From: Torulaspora globosa
Lineage: Eukaryota; Ascomycota; Saccharomycetes; Saccharomycetales; Saccharomycetaceae
Assembly (NCBI RefSeq): GCF_014133895.1
Contig: NC_050734.1
Coordinates: 620,001-684,000 of the forward strand
Length of the DNA stretch: 64,000 nucleotides
Direction of reading: 5' to 3'
The notes under the pieces: generated by a model
Told to the model about the DNA's origin: nothing
Databases searched by the model: none
The model's input: only the letters and a program-made list of their open reading frames with translations
Position numbers and translations under genes: made by a program
Shown here: one piece after another, positions 50,704 through 60,208 of the stretch
Position numbering within the stretch: the stretch's first letter is position 1
How the letters are laid out: every line of letters starts with the position of its first letter

Positions 50704-51272
50704 ATGTCTACGCCTGCGAGAAGAAGGTTAATGAGAGACTTTAAAGTATGTCGACACGGTGTCATTCGACTGTTCTAACTAAGATTATTCGACTAACAAT
50801 GTATCTGATTTAGCGAATGAAAGAAGATGCGCCACCTGGGGTCTCGGCGTCGCCGCTACCGGATAACGTGATGGTATGGAATGCAATGATAATTGGCCCA
50901 GCGGATACGCCGTATGAGGATGGTACCTTTAGATTACTGCTAGAATTCGACGAAGAGTATCCGAATAAGCCTCCACATGTGAAGTTTCTGAGCGAAATGT
51001 TCCATCCAAACGTGTACGCCAATGGCGAAATATGTCTCGATATACTGCAAAACCGATGGACACCGACTTATGATGTGGCATCGATACTTACGTCGATTCA
51101 AAGTCTGTTCAATGATCCTAACCCTGCATCTCCTGCGAACGTGGAGGCTGCCACGCTTTTCAAGGACCACAAGTCTCAATACGTGAAGAGAGTGAAAGAG
51201 ACGGTAGAGAAATCGTGGGAGGACGACATGGACGACATGGACGACGACGACGAAGAAGAAGATGACGAATGA
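50704..51272 (+). CDS. RAD6: Rad6, E2 ubiquitin-conjugating enzyme, two exons
   Basis: The E2 enzyme for Rad18 (PCNA ubiquitination), Bre1 (histone H2B) and Ubr1 (N-degron pathway). Exon 1 (50704-50745) encodes 14 residues, [14 protein letters not shown], and exon 2 (50814-51272) continues [10 protein letters not shown]; both are the conserved Rad6 N-terminus, so the splice is certain at protein level. The joined protein is 166 aa (172 in S. cerevisiae). The HPN motif (78-80) and catalytic Cys88 in [12 protein letters not shown] are present, and the acidic C-terminal tail needed for histone contacts is kept, though slightly shorter. It matches YGL058W. To my knowledge the S. cerevisiae gene has no intron. 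Confidence 0.98.
50746..50813 (+). other. RAD6: Spliceosomal intron of RAD6 (68 nt)
   Basis: The donor GTATGT starts at 50746, the branch is GACTAAC at 50791-50797 (or TTCTAAC at 50773-50779), and the acceptor TTTAG ends at 50813. Phase 0, between Lys14 and Arg15. Retention would stop translation after ten intron codons. Confidence 0.96.
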
Positions 51273-51360
51273 CGAAAATGCTAGCGTTAAGTTCATGTAC
51301 AGCTAAGAAACATCTGATCTTCACTACACTATGTTAATAATCAGTCAAAAGAATTTGGCA

Positions 51361-52101
51361 TTATACGGGATTTTTATCTACAACGGTAGCGAACGACTCG
51401 CCACTCTTTCGTACTTGATATTCTTTCCATCCAACGGCGATCGAAACTGCTACGGCAGACCAGACAAACAGTCTGCTAATCGGGTCAATCGTCCTTTCAT
51501 CGAAGAATGCTTGTCTCGCGGGAGTGGCTGCGTATAGATTAACCATTTCGCTTTTCTTCAGCTTCCTACACGGTATCCTCGGGTCGCTAGCGCTCCTAGC
51601 TCTGCGAAGGAAAGTGAAATCTGACGGTCTTTCGGAGACAGTGAAGCTCATTCCGTCTCTTGGCCCATGGGATCCAAACGACAGGTAGAACTGGGCCTGC
51701 TTTATGAAATTTGGAACGCTTGACCACGGCTTCTCGTTTTCTACATCGCTGGCCTTTTTCAACAGTTCCAGCTCGTCTTCCTTCAGGAGTGGGAAACTCT
51801 TGACCATCTCATTTGTAGATAGCAAGCCCGTCGATTCATCGAAGTCGAACTTCTTCTTGAGTAAACTTTCCAATTCACCGGAATTCAACCGTTCCAAAAG
51901 CAACGTGCTATTCGTTAGCTGCTCCAAATCGTCATCCTCCTGGGTATGAGAAGTAGCCTGGAACAGGGACCCCACATCGCGCAACGATGAGATGATCAGG
52001 TTGGAATTGCCCGTTGGTTTCTGATTCAACCGCTTATTTTGCTTGATGATAAGAGATTTAGGTGGAATCCTCGTCGACTGATGCCTTATCAACCGCAACA
52101 T
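51361..52101 (-). CDS. GEP7: Gep7, mitochondrial protein of unknown function
   Basis: Homolog of YGL057C, found in S. cerevisiae as a genetic interactor of prohibitins and located in mitochondria. The start is the ATG at 52101, giving 246 aa (287 in S. cerevisiae); the open frame above it begins with GTG. The N-terminus MLRLIRHQSTRIPPKSL is a plausible presequence. A hydrophobic segment near the C-terminus (ISRLFVWSAVAVSIAVGWKEY) may be a single membrane span. No catalytic domain is recognised. The identification rests mainly on its position between RAD6 and SDS23 and on overall layout. Confidence 0.88.
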   Translation of the reverse strand: MLRLIRHQSTRIPPKSLIIKQNKRLNQKPTGNSNLIISSLRDVGSLFQATSHTQEDDDLEQLTNSTLLLERLNSGELESLLKKKFDFDESTGLLSTNEMVKSFPLLKEDELELLKKASDVENEKPWSSVPNFIKQAQFYLSFGSHGPRDGMSFTVSERPSDFTFLRRARSASDPRIPCRKLKKSEMVNLYAATPARQAFFDERTIDPISRLFVWSAVAVSIAVGWKEYQVRKSGESFATVVDKNPV

Positions 52102-52251
52102 CCTGTTATACAATTGCACTATATCGCTGGTAGATCTAACTGTTGCCCAGGTATGCTTGACTTGTAGCACTAGCAGGCCTTCTTAAGACGCACGTCATGT
52201 GACCATTCTGGCTATCAACTATTCAGAGACAAACCATTAGAGAGTTTAGAC

Positions 52252-53772
52252 TTAACTTATAACGCTACCTCTTTGTCTCCTTGCGCTTTGCGGATCGACT
52301 TGTTTATGCTCGGTCTGACTTCTCGCGAGCAGACCTAATATATCGGTCAGGGAGACGACTCCGATCAGCTTACCGGTGCGGTACTCCTTCTCGAAGAGGT
52401 TAGATGCTACGGCCGAGGAGTGAGGTGACGGCGGGTCTTCCATGGCGGAGATGATGGGTGATTGTGAAGTGTTTGTGGTATTGGGGCCTGCGGCTGCTGA
52501 CGGTGACGCATAAGAACCCTGCGACAGCGATTCGAGCGAAGTGGACGACGACGCCGATTCCGGGGGCTGGACGATCCACAGTCTATGCGATTTTGTAGCG
52601 ACCAACTTGGCCAGAGTTCTTGCCAGCGAGCTGGTCGGATACACGTGGAAGATCGGGAACGAGTCCTTGCCCATCTCGAGGCCCCTGACGTTTAGAATAA
52701 CGGAGATGAAATGGCGACAACTCTTGTGCAAGAGCGGGTATTGGGAGGTTCTCGTGACGTGCTTGACGTCTGTCACGGAAATGTTACCGATCAGATTGGC
52801 CTGCCGATCTACCACGGCGATCGACGATATGCGTTCCTGATACATCTTGTATAGTGCCATTATAAGCGGTTCATCGCCCTGGATCGAGATCACACGTGAT
52901 TGCCTCGACGTTGGCTTGGCGTGCGAATTGAGCACTCCGATCTTCAAGTCCTGCAGCGACGTGTTGAACAGCGGTTCCAGACTGGGGAACGTCCTGGCGT
53001 TGTCCCACAGATATCTGATGAGACGCCGTTGCGAGAGCACGCCTTTAATCTGCGACATCTCCACGTTGGTGATGGCCACCCTGTGCACCCCGGATCCGAG
53101 GATCCCCATCACGGTCGACAAGTTCTCCGTCTCTGCCAGCTTGTAAAACGGGTTCTTGGGCGTCAGCTTAACGATCTCCCCGACCGGCACGGGCTTGCCG
53201 TTCTGACAATCCTGCTGGATCGCGCGGTCGTTGACGCGTATCTTGTTCAGAACCACCAGCAGATACGAGTTCAAATCGTTGTAGTCGAAAGTAAGACAGT
53301 TCATGTCCCCGGGATACTGCTCCACGGGCAGCGACGTCAGATGGTGTCTGATCATTGTATTGAACGCCTCCTCCACCGACATCGACCCGGGCACCGTCAC
53401 CAGCTTGTTCTGCTCCACCAGCTCCGACAGTCGGATGTGCTGCCACTCCTGGTGGTGAACCGTATACAGACACTGCGACGCCGTAGGCCCCATCCCCACC
53501 GACTCGCACTCGCTCCCGGTCTGCGTCTCGTGATCTCTCGAAGATCCCGAAATCGACGAAACAGACGAATGAGAAGATCCAATCGACGTCGTTCTCGCCA
53601 ACCCCTCCGCTCCCTCTCCCTTCTGTTGTTCATGCTGCGGTTGCCGCTGATGGTGATGCGGCAAATGAGGGGGCGTCGACAACATTTCCACGATCGACGC
53701 GTGTCTCGAAGCAGTCAAATTGGGACTGCAAGAACTCCCGCTGGGACCATTCGACCCACTGGTACCAGACAT
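52252..53772 (-). CDS. SDS23: Sds23/Sds24-type CBS-domain protein
   Basis: The single ortholog of the ohnologs SDS23 (YGL056C) and SDS24 (YBR214W), CBS-domain proteins related to fission yeast sds23, linked to PP2A/PP6-type phosphatase control, cell separation and glucose response. It is 506 aa (527 in S. cerevisiae). The N-terminal about 110 residues are Ser/His/Gln-rich. CBS-domain units are visible from about 115 on (LVTVPGSMSVEEAFNTMIRHHLTSLPV; VISIQGDEPLIMALYKMYQERISSIAVVDRQANLIGNISVTDV), with a Ser-rich insertion before the last one (GKLIGVVSLTDILGLLARS). Codon bias gives a long antisense frame that is not a gene. Confidence 0.94.
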   Translation of the reverse strand: MSGTSGSNGPSGSSCSPNLTASRHASIVEMLSTPPHLPHHHQRQPQHEQQKGEGAEGLARTTSIGSSHSSVSSISGSSRDHETQTGSECESVGMGPTASQCLYTVHHQEWQHIRLSELVEQNKLVTVPGSMSVEEAFNTMIRHHLTSLPVEQYPGDMNCLTFDYNDLNSYLLVVLNKIRVNDRAIQQDCQNGKPVPVGEIVKLTPKNPFYKLAETENLSTVMGILGSGVHRVAITNVEMSQIKGVLSQRRLIRYLWDNARTFPSLEPLFNTSLQDLKIGVLNSHAKPTSRQSRVISIQGDEPLIMALYKMYQERISSIAVVDRQANLIGNISVTDVKHVTRTSQYPLLHKSCRHFISVILNVRGLEMGKDSFPIFHVYPTSSLARTLAKLVATKSHRLWIVQPPESASSSTSLESLSQGSYASPSAAAGPNTTNTSQSPIISAMEDPPSPHSSAVASNLFEKEYRTGKLIGVVSLTDILGLLARSQTEHKQVDPQSARRQRGSVIS

Positions 53773-54285
53773 AGCAAACCACCTTGATCTTCTTCCTCTT
53801 CCTCTTCCTCCTGCTGTCTCCTCGTCTTGCTCCAGTTCTATAGGAGGTCAACCTAGCCTGGACCTCCTTTACCCTGTGGTTCCCATCACGACACACGACA
53901 CCCATTCACCCGAGACCCCTATCCCGTTACCCGGCGCAAGACACAAAAACACAAAAAATAAAATCCAACAAAACGTCGCCGCGCACTCCACACGGCGAGC
54001 CCACCAAAAAAAAAAAAAAACTGGGCAGATCGCTCGTTTAGCCGCCCACGAAAACCGCCCCGATAATCTCGCCTCGAAACGAGCAAGGATTCCGGCGGTG
54101 GCGTGCTGTTTTACGGCGGGCGGTAACATCGGGCCTCAACAAAGAAAAAGAAATAGGTGGCACCTATGCCAGGTTTTTGATGGGTTTGAGTAACTAGGCT
54201 GGCAATACATATATAAGAGAGTGGTTGAAAGGGACCAGATAGAGGTGTAGAGCAGTGGTTGGAGAGCAAGATCAAGACGACAAAG
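53773..54285. other. SDS23-OLE1 divergent promoter
   Basis: A 513 bp interval with an A14 tract near 54005 and a G/C-rich patch. CCTCAACAA at 54134-54142 differs at one base from the low-oxygen response element ACTCAACAA known for S. cerevisiae OLE1; this is a weak candidate. Confidence 0.4.
54210..54217 (+). promoter_or_regulatory. TATA box of OLE1
   Basis: TATATAAG lies about 70-76 bp upstream of the OLE1 ATG, the usual yeast spacing. Confidence 0.6.
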
Positions 54286-55740
54286 ATGTCTAAGATGGAT
54301 GAAGTCGATTTGGTTCAGGCCAATATCCTGGCATCCGGTTGCAACAAGAAATCGGTTCGGGTTGTCAATGGATTTGGTTCTATGATGGGGTCGAAGGACA
54401 TGGTGAGTGTTGACTACGAGAAGGATTCGAACATGGATCATTTGTTACGTCGGGATCAGGAGGAGAAGGAGAAATACGCGAAGAACAAGCATATTTCGGA
54501 GCAGCCATGGACGTTGAATAACTGGCACAAGCATCTGAACTGGCTGAACATGATCCTGGTGGTGGTTTTGCCCAGTATTGGTTGGTATTTTGCGCTCTCC
54601 GGGAAGGCGCGTCTGCAATGGCAGACTCTTGCTTTTTCGATCGCTTACTACGTTGTGGGCGGCGCATCGATCACTGCGGGTTACCACAGATTGTGGTCTC
54701 ACAGGTCGTACAATGCTCGCTGGCCGTTGAGGCTTTGGTACGCGTTCTTCGGGGCTGCCAGCGTCGAGGGCTCTATCAAATGGTGGGGCCACTCGCACAG
54801 ACTGCACCACCGTTACACAGACACGGTGCGGGACCCTTACGACGCGCGCCGCGGGCTGTGGTTCTCGCACATGGGGTGGATGCTGTTGAAGCCAAACCCA
54901 AAGTACAAGGCGAGGGCGGACATCGAGGACTTGACTGACGACTGGATCGTGAGATTCCAACACAGACACTACTTGCTGATCGTGTTGCTGTCTGCGTTCA
55001 TTCTACCCACGTTGGTGTGTGGATATTTTTTCAATGACTATCTTGGCGGGTTCATCTACGGCGGGTTGATCCGTGTGTTTTGCATCCAACAGGCCACTTT
55101 CTGCATCAACTCGTTGGCGCACTACCTCGGTGACCAGCCATTCGACGATAGAAGGACGCCACGTGACAACTGGGTCACAGCTTTGGTTACGTTTGGTGAG
55201 GGCTACCACAACTTCCACCACGAGTTCCCAACGGATTACAGAAACGCTATCAAGTGGTACCAGTACGATCCAACAAAGATTATCATCTACATGAGTTCGC
55301 TGTGTGGATTGGCGTACGATTTGAAAAAGTTCTCTCACAACGCGATCCAGCAGGCTCTAGTGCAACAGCAGCAGAAGAAGCTCGACAGACAGAGGTCCAA
55401 GTTGAACTGGGGGCCACAGTTGACCGACTTGCCCGTTTGGGACAAGCAGGACTTCCTCAGAGAAATGGAAAAGAGGAAGGGTTTGGTGGTCATCTCTGGC
55501 ATCGTGCACGACGTCTCCGGTTACATCTCCGAGCACCCTGGTGGTGAGACTTTGTTGCAAGCTGCGCTTGGAAAGGACGCTACCAAGGCGTTCAACGGTG
55601 GTGTGTATCGTCACTCCAACGCGGCTCATAACGTGTTGGCCACTATGAGAGTGGCCGTCGTTAAGGAGGGTGAAGACGCTGCCATCAAGTTCGCCGCGAG
55701 AAGAGGTGAAATCTATGCAAAGACCGCAAAGGCTGAATAG
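54286..55740 (+). CDS. OLE1: Delta-9 acyl-CoA desaturase Ole1
   Basis: The ER stearoyl/palmitoyl-CoA delta-9 desaturase, the sole source of monounsaturated fatty acids in yeast. It starts at the ATG at 54286 (the frame above opens with TTG) and has 484 aa (510 in S. cerevisiae). Two pairs of membrane segments surround the three histidine boxes that bind the diiron centre: HRLWSH (about 133), HRLHH (about 169) and HNFHH (about 308). A fused C-terminal cytochrome b5 domain follows, with HPGGE (heme His near 417) and a second His in GVYRHSNAAHN. Strong codon bias fits a highly expressed gene. It matches YGL055W. Confidence 0.98.
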   Translation: MSKMDEVDLVQANILASGCNKKSVRVVNGFGSMMGSKDMVSVDYEKDSNMDHLLRRDQEEKEKYAKNKHISEQPWTLNNWHKHLNWLNMILVVVLPSIGWYFALSGKARLQWQTLAFSIAYYVVGGASITAGYHRLWSHRSYNARWPLRLWYAFFGAASVEGSIKWWGHSHRLHHRYTDTVRDPYDARRGLWFSHMGWMLLKPNPKYKARADIEDLTDDWIVRFQHRHYLLIVLLSAFILPTLVCGYFFNDYLGGFIYGGLIRVFCIQQATFCINSLAHYLGDQPFDDRRTPRDNWVTALVTFGEGYHNFHHEFPTDYRNAIKWYQYDPTKIIIYMSSLCGLAYDLKKFSHNAIQQALVQQQQKKLDRQRSKLNWGPQLTDLPVWDKQDFLREMEKRKGLVVISGIVHDVSGYISEHPGGETLLQAALGKDATKAFNGGVYRHSNAAHNVLATMRVAVVKEGEDAAIKFAARRGEIYAKTAKAE

Positions 55741-55838
55741 TGGCCTGGTGCTTTGTCTTTTTTTCTTGGCACTTTTTAACTTATATTTCAAAATGGATTC
55801 ATGATAAACGCTTTCTCTTTCTATTAAGTTACATATAA

Positions 55839-56657
55839 TTATTGCAAATATTTTTCAAACATTTCCTCCTCTCGGGGGAACTGCATGTTCTGATCGTCAT
55901 TGTACATCTTCTCGAACAGTTTGGTTAGTTCTTCAACGTTTAGATTTTCGCAGTTCTTGATACCAAACGTCTCGGTACATCGTTTCATCCAGTTCATCCT
56001 GTACTTGGTATCGCGACTATCGTTGCTGGCGATGCCTCGTACTGCTTGTCTTAATGCACCTAAATTGTCCAAGCTGGACTCGAAATCGATCCCCTCGAGC
56101 ATTCGTCTGATCTCGTCTCTCACCAACGCCACGAATCTTGGCCCCATCCCATTGGAACTTATCATCAGCTGCATCCTGCTGTCATCTCCAGCGCCAAAGT
56201 TGAGTTCGGCGCCGAAGTACACGTCGCACAGCGGCGGGTTGTCTGCTACGTTCACGGTTTGTTGCGAGCCAAACCGCCTCTTACTTTCGTGATAGATCTC
56301 TTCACTCAGTGGTTTGTCGGGAATGCATGTAAGAATCAAGCTCCATCCGCTATCATTGTCCTTTCTGTACAGGTCCAGGTAGTCAAACTTGAACCCTTCC
56401 TTGATCACTCTGTATATGCCATTCTTGGCTCTCCAATCCTTGTCTGTGAAATCCACTCTACTGTTGGCTTCATCTGGGCCTATGAATGAGCAATATTTCT
56501 CCCAAACGGCGGGATGCACCTCTGGCGCAATCAATGTCACTCGAGAACCTGTAGGGATCAGCTTCTTTAATCTTGTTAGCGCTACTTCGCCACCTCCAAC
56601 TAGCAATACGTTCTTTCCCTCGAGCCGATGTGCCAGTAGCAATGATTGGCCAGGCAT
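55839..56657 (-). CDS. MET8: Met8, siroheme synthase (dehydrogenase/ferrochelatase)
   Basis: A bifunctional NAD-dependent precorrin-2 dehydrogenase and ferrochelatase making siroheme for sulfite reductase. It starts at the ATG at 56657 (MPGQSLLLAHRLEG) and has 272 aa (274 in S. cerevisiae); the open frame above starts with TTG. The nucleotide-binding fold shows LLVGGGEVALTRLKKLIPTG near residues 18-37. Further blocks are ILTCIPDKPLSEEIYHESKRRFG, VNVADNPPLCDVYFGAEL (with the Asp used in both reactions) and MQLMISSNGMGPRFVALVRDEIRR. It matches YBR213W. Like MET13, it serves methionine synthesis; no CACGTG site was seen just upstream. Confidence 0.96.
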   Translation of the reverse strand: MPGQSLLLAHRLEGKNVLLVGGGEVALTRLKKLIPTGSRVTLIAPEVHPAVWEKYCSFIGPDEANSRVDFTDKDWRAKNGIYRVIKEGFKFDYLDLYRKDNDSGWSLILTCIPDKPLSEEIYHESKRRFGSQQTVNVADNPPLCDVYFGAELNFGAGDDSRMQLMISSNGMGPRFVALVRDEIRRMLEGIDFESSLDNLGALRQAVRGIASNDSRDTKYRMNWMKRCTETFGIKNCENLNVEELTKLFEKMYNDDQNMQFPREEEMFEKYLQ

Positions 56658-56800
56658 CGTGAAAGGACTCGATCTTCTAGTTGGTTTAGTAGCTAACCAT
56701 CTTGCTCGAACGATCAAAAACTATGAAATTAATAAGCCTATAGATTAAAAAAGTCGATAAAAATCAAAGAATTGCGAAATGATCAAGATGAGACCTGGGA

Positions 56801-58678
56801 TTAGCGTAACACCGATGGATGAATTGGCGGTACATCGTTAGAGTTGCCTCTTGCATTAGGTAGCGAAATTCCGCCTGCGTTTGGTGCTATGTTCATATTA
56901 AAAGTGCCGCCAACTGGCCCCGGGCCGACGTTCGGGACAGTCATCATTGGGTTCTGAGATTGCTGCAGTCTTTGATACTGCTGTTGCTGTGGTAGCATGG
57001 AGTTCATGTTTTGTTGGTTAGGCACCGGTGTCTCGCTGTATACTTCGACGGGGACGTTGTTCCACTGCGTATCGTTGTTCCACATCTGCTGCCGAACTTG
57101 CGTAAACAACTGCTGCGATGGCATCATCAAGGGCGTGCTGACGTTCTGGTTCCTATCCAAGCCTGGCGCAACCTTTGTTAATTCGGAAGCGGTATGTCTC
57201 ATCGGCATATACTGATATTCGTTGCCATAATGCTGTTGGTTGATGTACTGATGACCCGTGATCTGTTGGAATTCAGTAGGTTTTTCGTTTTTTCTGTTGT
57301 TGTGGTGGTTACCATTGTTACTGGCGTTTGCAGGGCCCGAAGGCCCACTTCCAACGGTGCTACGGCCCCACGACAGTCTTATGGGGTTGCCGCCCACTAT
57401 GAACCCTTGCATACCTTGGATCGCTGCCTCTGCATCGATCCTATTTTCGTACTTGACGAACCCACAGTTCTTGCCCTGTGGAATCTTGACCGTGACGATG
57501 CTACCGAAGGGAGAAAACAAAGCCTGCAATTGAGCTTCGTTTATCTTTGGTGTCAAACCACCGATGAACACGGTAGTGTTGTTGGGATCCGTAGTGTAAG
57601 CCTGAGAGCTCGAGAAATCGGCAACATTTAAGCCTGCGCCGGAAGAAATCGGCAGGATTGAGCTTTTCTGGCTCATTGGCATCGATAACAGGTTACTGGC
57701 GCCGCCCAAAGCACCTTGGTTTGAAGTCATCATATTGTTGGCAGTCTTTACTAGCAGAGGAGTGGCCTGTTGTTGCTGCAGCGACGACGACTGCTGCTGC
57801 TGTGCCTGGACGTGCCACATCATGTTATTTCTTGGGGTCGCATATGCCACCCTGAGACATCTACCTTGACACCAGGCTCCATTCATCTCGACCAATGCCC
57901 TGCGGCGTTCCTCTTCATTACCAAATCTGACGAATCCAAAACAACGTGAGGCCCCAGTGATCGGATCGGTCATCACACGCACCGTCTTGACAGACCTAAA
58001 TTTCTGCTGAAACAACGACAATAGATCCGCTTCCGTTGCGGTTGGCGACAGATCGCCCACGAACAGGGAAAACTCCGGTCTCGAAGGTATGGAACTTTGC
58101 AAAGTAGCGCCTGACGCCCAGTTAAGTCTAAAGTTCCTCTGGCCGGTCGGGTTAGTCGGCAAGTTGGTAGACTTCGACAAGAAGTTAGGAAGCGGAGTCG
58201 AATTCAGTGAAAGCGCAAACTGCGCGTCCTGCTGGCTCTCAAACTCCACAAAGCAGTACCCAGCATGGTGTAGCGGTGTAGTAGCGGGATCGATGAAAGA
58301 GACACCGTTGATGTTGATCTTCTGAGCGTTCTCCAGACCGCCGGGCAACTCGCCTTCGTTCGACGTCGGACTGCCCTCGCGGGCCACGTTCTCGCCAGTA
58401 GCCGGCGCCTCCGCGTTGGTTGACGACGTGGCAGCAGTCGAACTGCACGGGATCAGCAGATTCTTCTTCGCTCTTATCAACTTGACGAAAACCCTTCTTC
58501 CCAGCTGCTGCCAGATTTCCTGGATCGTAACCTCATCGAACGACGGGTCCAAATCACCCATCCACAGCGTTCTTGGCGGTTCGTCCGACGTCTCGATAGT
58601 AGCCGACGGTGGCAAAGGGATTGCCGCATTCAAGCCGTTACCGCCGGCTTGTCGTAACTGCGGTTGCTCATCAGACAT
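56801..58678 (-). CDS. NGR1: Ngr1/Rbp1, three-RRM RNA-binding protein
   Basis: A glucose-repressible RNA-binding protein that lowers the stability of porin (POR1) mRNA and is found in P-bodies and near mitochondria in S. cerevisiae. It is 625 aa (672 in S. cerevisiae). RRM1 (from about 36, RTLWMGDLDPSFDEVTIQEIW) is split by a low-complexity insertion of about 60 residues before its second half (GYCFVEFESQQDAQFAL). RRM2 begins near 202 (FSLFVGDLSPTATEADLLSLF) and RRM3 near 364 (TTVFIGGLTPKINEAQLQALF, GFVKYE). Gln- and Asn-rich tracts follow, to the C-terminus. It matches YBR212W. Confidence 0.94.
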   Translation of the reverse strand: MSDEQPQLRQAGGNGLNAAIPLPPSATIETSDEPPRTLWMGDLDPSFDEVTIQEIWQQLGRRVFVKLIRAKKNLLIPCSSTAATSSTNAEAPATGENVAREGSPTSNEGELPGGLENAQKININGVSFIDPATTPLHHAGYCFVEFESQQDAQFALSLNSTPLPNFLSKSTNLPTNPTGQRNFRLNWASGATLQSSIPSRPEFSLFVGDLSPTATEADLLSLFQQKFRSVKTVRVMTDPITGASRCFGFVRFGNEEERRRALVEMNGAWCQGRCLRVAYATPRNNMMWHVQAQQQQSSSLQQQQATPLLVKTANNMMTSNQGALGGASNLLSMPMSQKSSILPISSGAGLNVADFSSSQAYTTDPNNTTVFIGGLTPKINEAQLQALFSPFGSIVTVKIPQGKNCGFVKYENRIDAEAAIQGMQGFIVGGNPIRLSWGRSTVGSGPSGPANASNNGNHHNNRKNEKPTEFQQITGHQYINQQHYGNEYQYMPMRHTASELTKVAPGLDRNQNVSTPLMMPSQQLFTQVRQQMWNNDTQWNNVPVEVYSETPVPNQQNMNSMLPQQQQYQRLQQSQNPMMTVPNVGPGPVGGTFNMNIAPNAGGISLPNARGNSNDVPPIHPSVLR

Positions 58679-59247
58679 GCTGAAAGAAACACAAAACTAG
58701 AATAATAACAGAAAAACACAAAAATGCTAAACCAGAATGCAATTAATTAGTAACAAGCACAAAACTCAAACAAAATCCTAACCAAATAAAATTCAAATAA
58801 AATTCAAATGATCTCTTTCCAACGGCAACAATGATCAAAGAGTATTCACTCAAAAACTATCGATTTAGTGCTATCACTATAACCCATAGAATGTGTCAAA
58901 CCCCAATCCTGAACCAGAAAACCCTTCTCGATGTCTGCTTTTGATCAAGTCTTCGACACAATCAACTTTTTTATGTAACATTTCTCAACTTTGTAGCCCT
59001 TCCCTTTTTCTCGATTGAAAAGAGGTGAAGGTTTAGTATAAAAGCGACAAAACAAGACAACTTTTGTTAACAGGATGATCTGTCAAGTAGTCAGGATTGG
59101 CCGCTGGTGAGCATTGGGTTGGACAATCGGAGTGGCGATCGAGCTGTCGCGGAACAGGCGTGGAACTTGTTGATTTAAGTTAGTGGTGGTCACGTGACTT
59201 CAGACGTTATAGTGGGCTATAGTGGTTAATGCCAGCGTTGAGGGCTG
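58679..59247. other. NGR1-AME1 divergent region
   Basis: A 569 bp divergent interval, very A-rich on the NGR1 side. Apart from the Cbf1-type site it holds no recognised element. Confidence 0.45.
59189..59198. promoter_or_regulatory. Cbf1-type site GTCACGTGAC upstream of AME1
   Basis: A perfect 10-bp palindrome containing RTCACGTG on both strands, 50 bp before the AME1 start. This is the optimal Cbf1 site (the CDEI form) and could also bind Pho4. Cbf1 serves both centromeres and methionine genes; here it most likely acts as a promoter element. Function is inferred. Confidence 0.6.
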
Positions 59248-60159
59248 ATGAATGCTGATCTTACTGATAGGGGTATCAAGCTTCTGTATAGGCAGCGGGG
59301 GAGCCGTTCCAGACACGTTGCGCAGGTGAGCGACGGCAGTTGGCCTGTGATTCGGGCTCCGGAGGTGACTCCGGAGCCCGAAAACGATGATGATGAGTTG
59401 GCTGGCGAACCAATCCTGCAGGATGGGCCGCTGGATCCGCCTTTGGGGCTGGATCCGCTTCAGGAACCCGAGCCGGAACCTGCTGTGGACGCTCCGCGCG
59501 ATGATTTGGACGAGTATGCTCCCGGCTACAATGAGGTGGAGGTTGAGGAGGATGAACTGTACCAGTACAATTTCCAGAATATGCCGCTGCGGCAGTTGTC
59601 ATCGTCAATCACGTCGATCACGTCGATCGACGTGCTGATCTCGATGTTGAGCAACCTTTTTGAGAACGATCTGATTCCGCAGGCGACGAGAGAGTTTGAA
59701 GCAAGCCAGGACAAGCACTCCAAGATGATGTACAAGCTGGATGTGCGGATCTTCGAGTCGGTGCTGCAGCAGCTGGTCAAGGACTTTAAGGACATCCTGG
59801 ATATCAACATGTCCAATAACGAGCTCTGCTACCAGCTGAAACAGCTGGTTATGGCTAGGGAAGACCTGAACGAAGAGCTGGTTCAGGTAAGAAAGGAAAC
59901 ACAGGAACTGAAATGCGGCGGTGAGTGGTACCAGTTGCAGCAGGAGCAGTCCGACTTGAACGAGCGGGTCGGGCTGAACGAGCAATTAAACCAGTTGACC
60001 GCCACGTTGGCTGGGGAACGCCCAGTGCCGTCCCAACCGGCCCCGTTGGTCACTAACGAAGGTGTCGACGAGTTTTGCGGGATAGTTAATCCCTACAGCG
60101 GGGTGCTTGCTCAGATTGAATCAATCAACGTAAAGCTCCGACAGGAGCCGTTCACCTGA
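59248..60159 (+). CDS. AME1: Ame1, COMA kinetochore subunit (CENP-U)
   Basis: An essential inner-kinetochore protein that pairs with Okp1 and recruits the Mis12/MIND complex through its N-terminus. It is 303 aa (324 in S. cerevisiae). The short basic N-terminal motif (LLYRQRGSRSRHV) is the MIND-binding region. An acidic, Pro/Glu-rich linker follows (about 45-105). The conserved part has MPLRQLSSSITSITSIDVLI, FENDLIPQATREF and DILDINMSNNELCYQLKQL, leading into a coiled coil (EDLNEELVQVRKETQELKCG). It matches YBR211C, between NGR1 and ERV14. Confidence 0.95.
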   Translation: MNADLTDRGIKLLYRQRGSRSRHVAQVSDGSWPVIRAPEVTPEPENDDDELAGEPILQDGPLDPPLGLDPLQEPEPEPAVDAPRDDLDEYAPGYNEVEVEEDELYQYNFQNMPLRQLSSSITSITSIDVLISMLSNLFENDLIPQATREFEASQDKHSKMMYKLDVRIFESVLQQLVKDFKDILDINMSNNELCYQLKQLVMAREDLNEELVQVRKETQELKCGGEWYQLQQEQSDLNERVGLNEQLNQLTATLAGERPVPSQPAPLVTNEGVDEFCGIVNPYSGVLAQIESINVKLRQEPFT

Positions 60160-60208
60160 TGATTTTCGATCCGTTCATTTTTGTTACATAGTTTCTTAGA
60201 CACCTCTA

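Noticed and set aside
52900..53787. 295-codon open frame antisense to SDS23/24
   Set aside because: Arg/His/Gln-rich shadow of a G/C-rich coding region; the sense frame has clear CBS domains.
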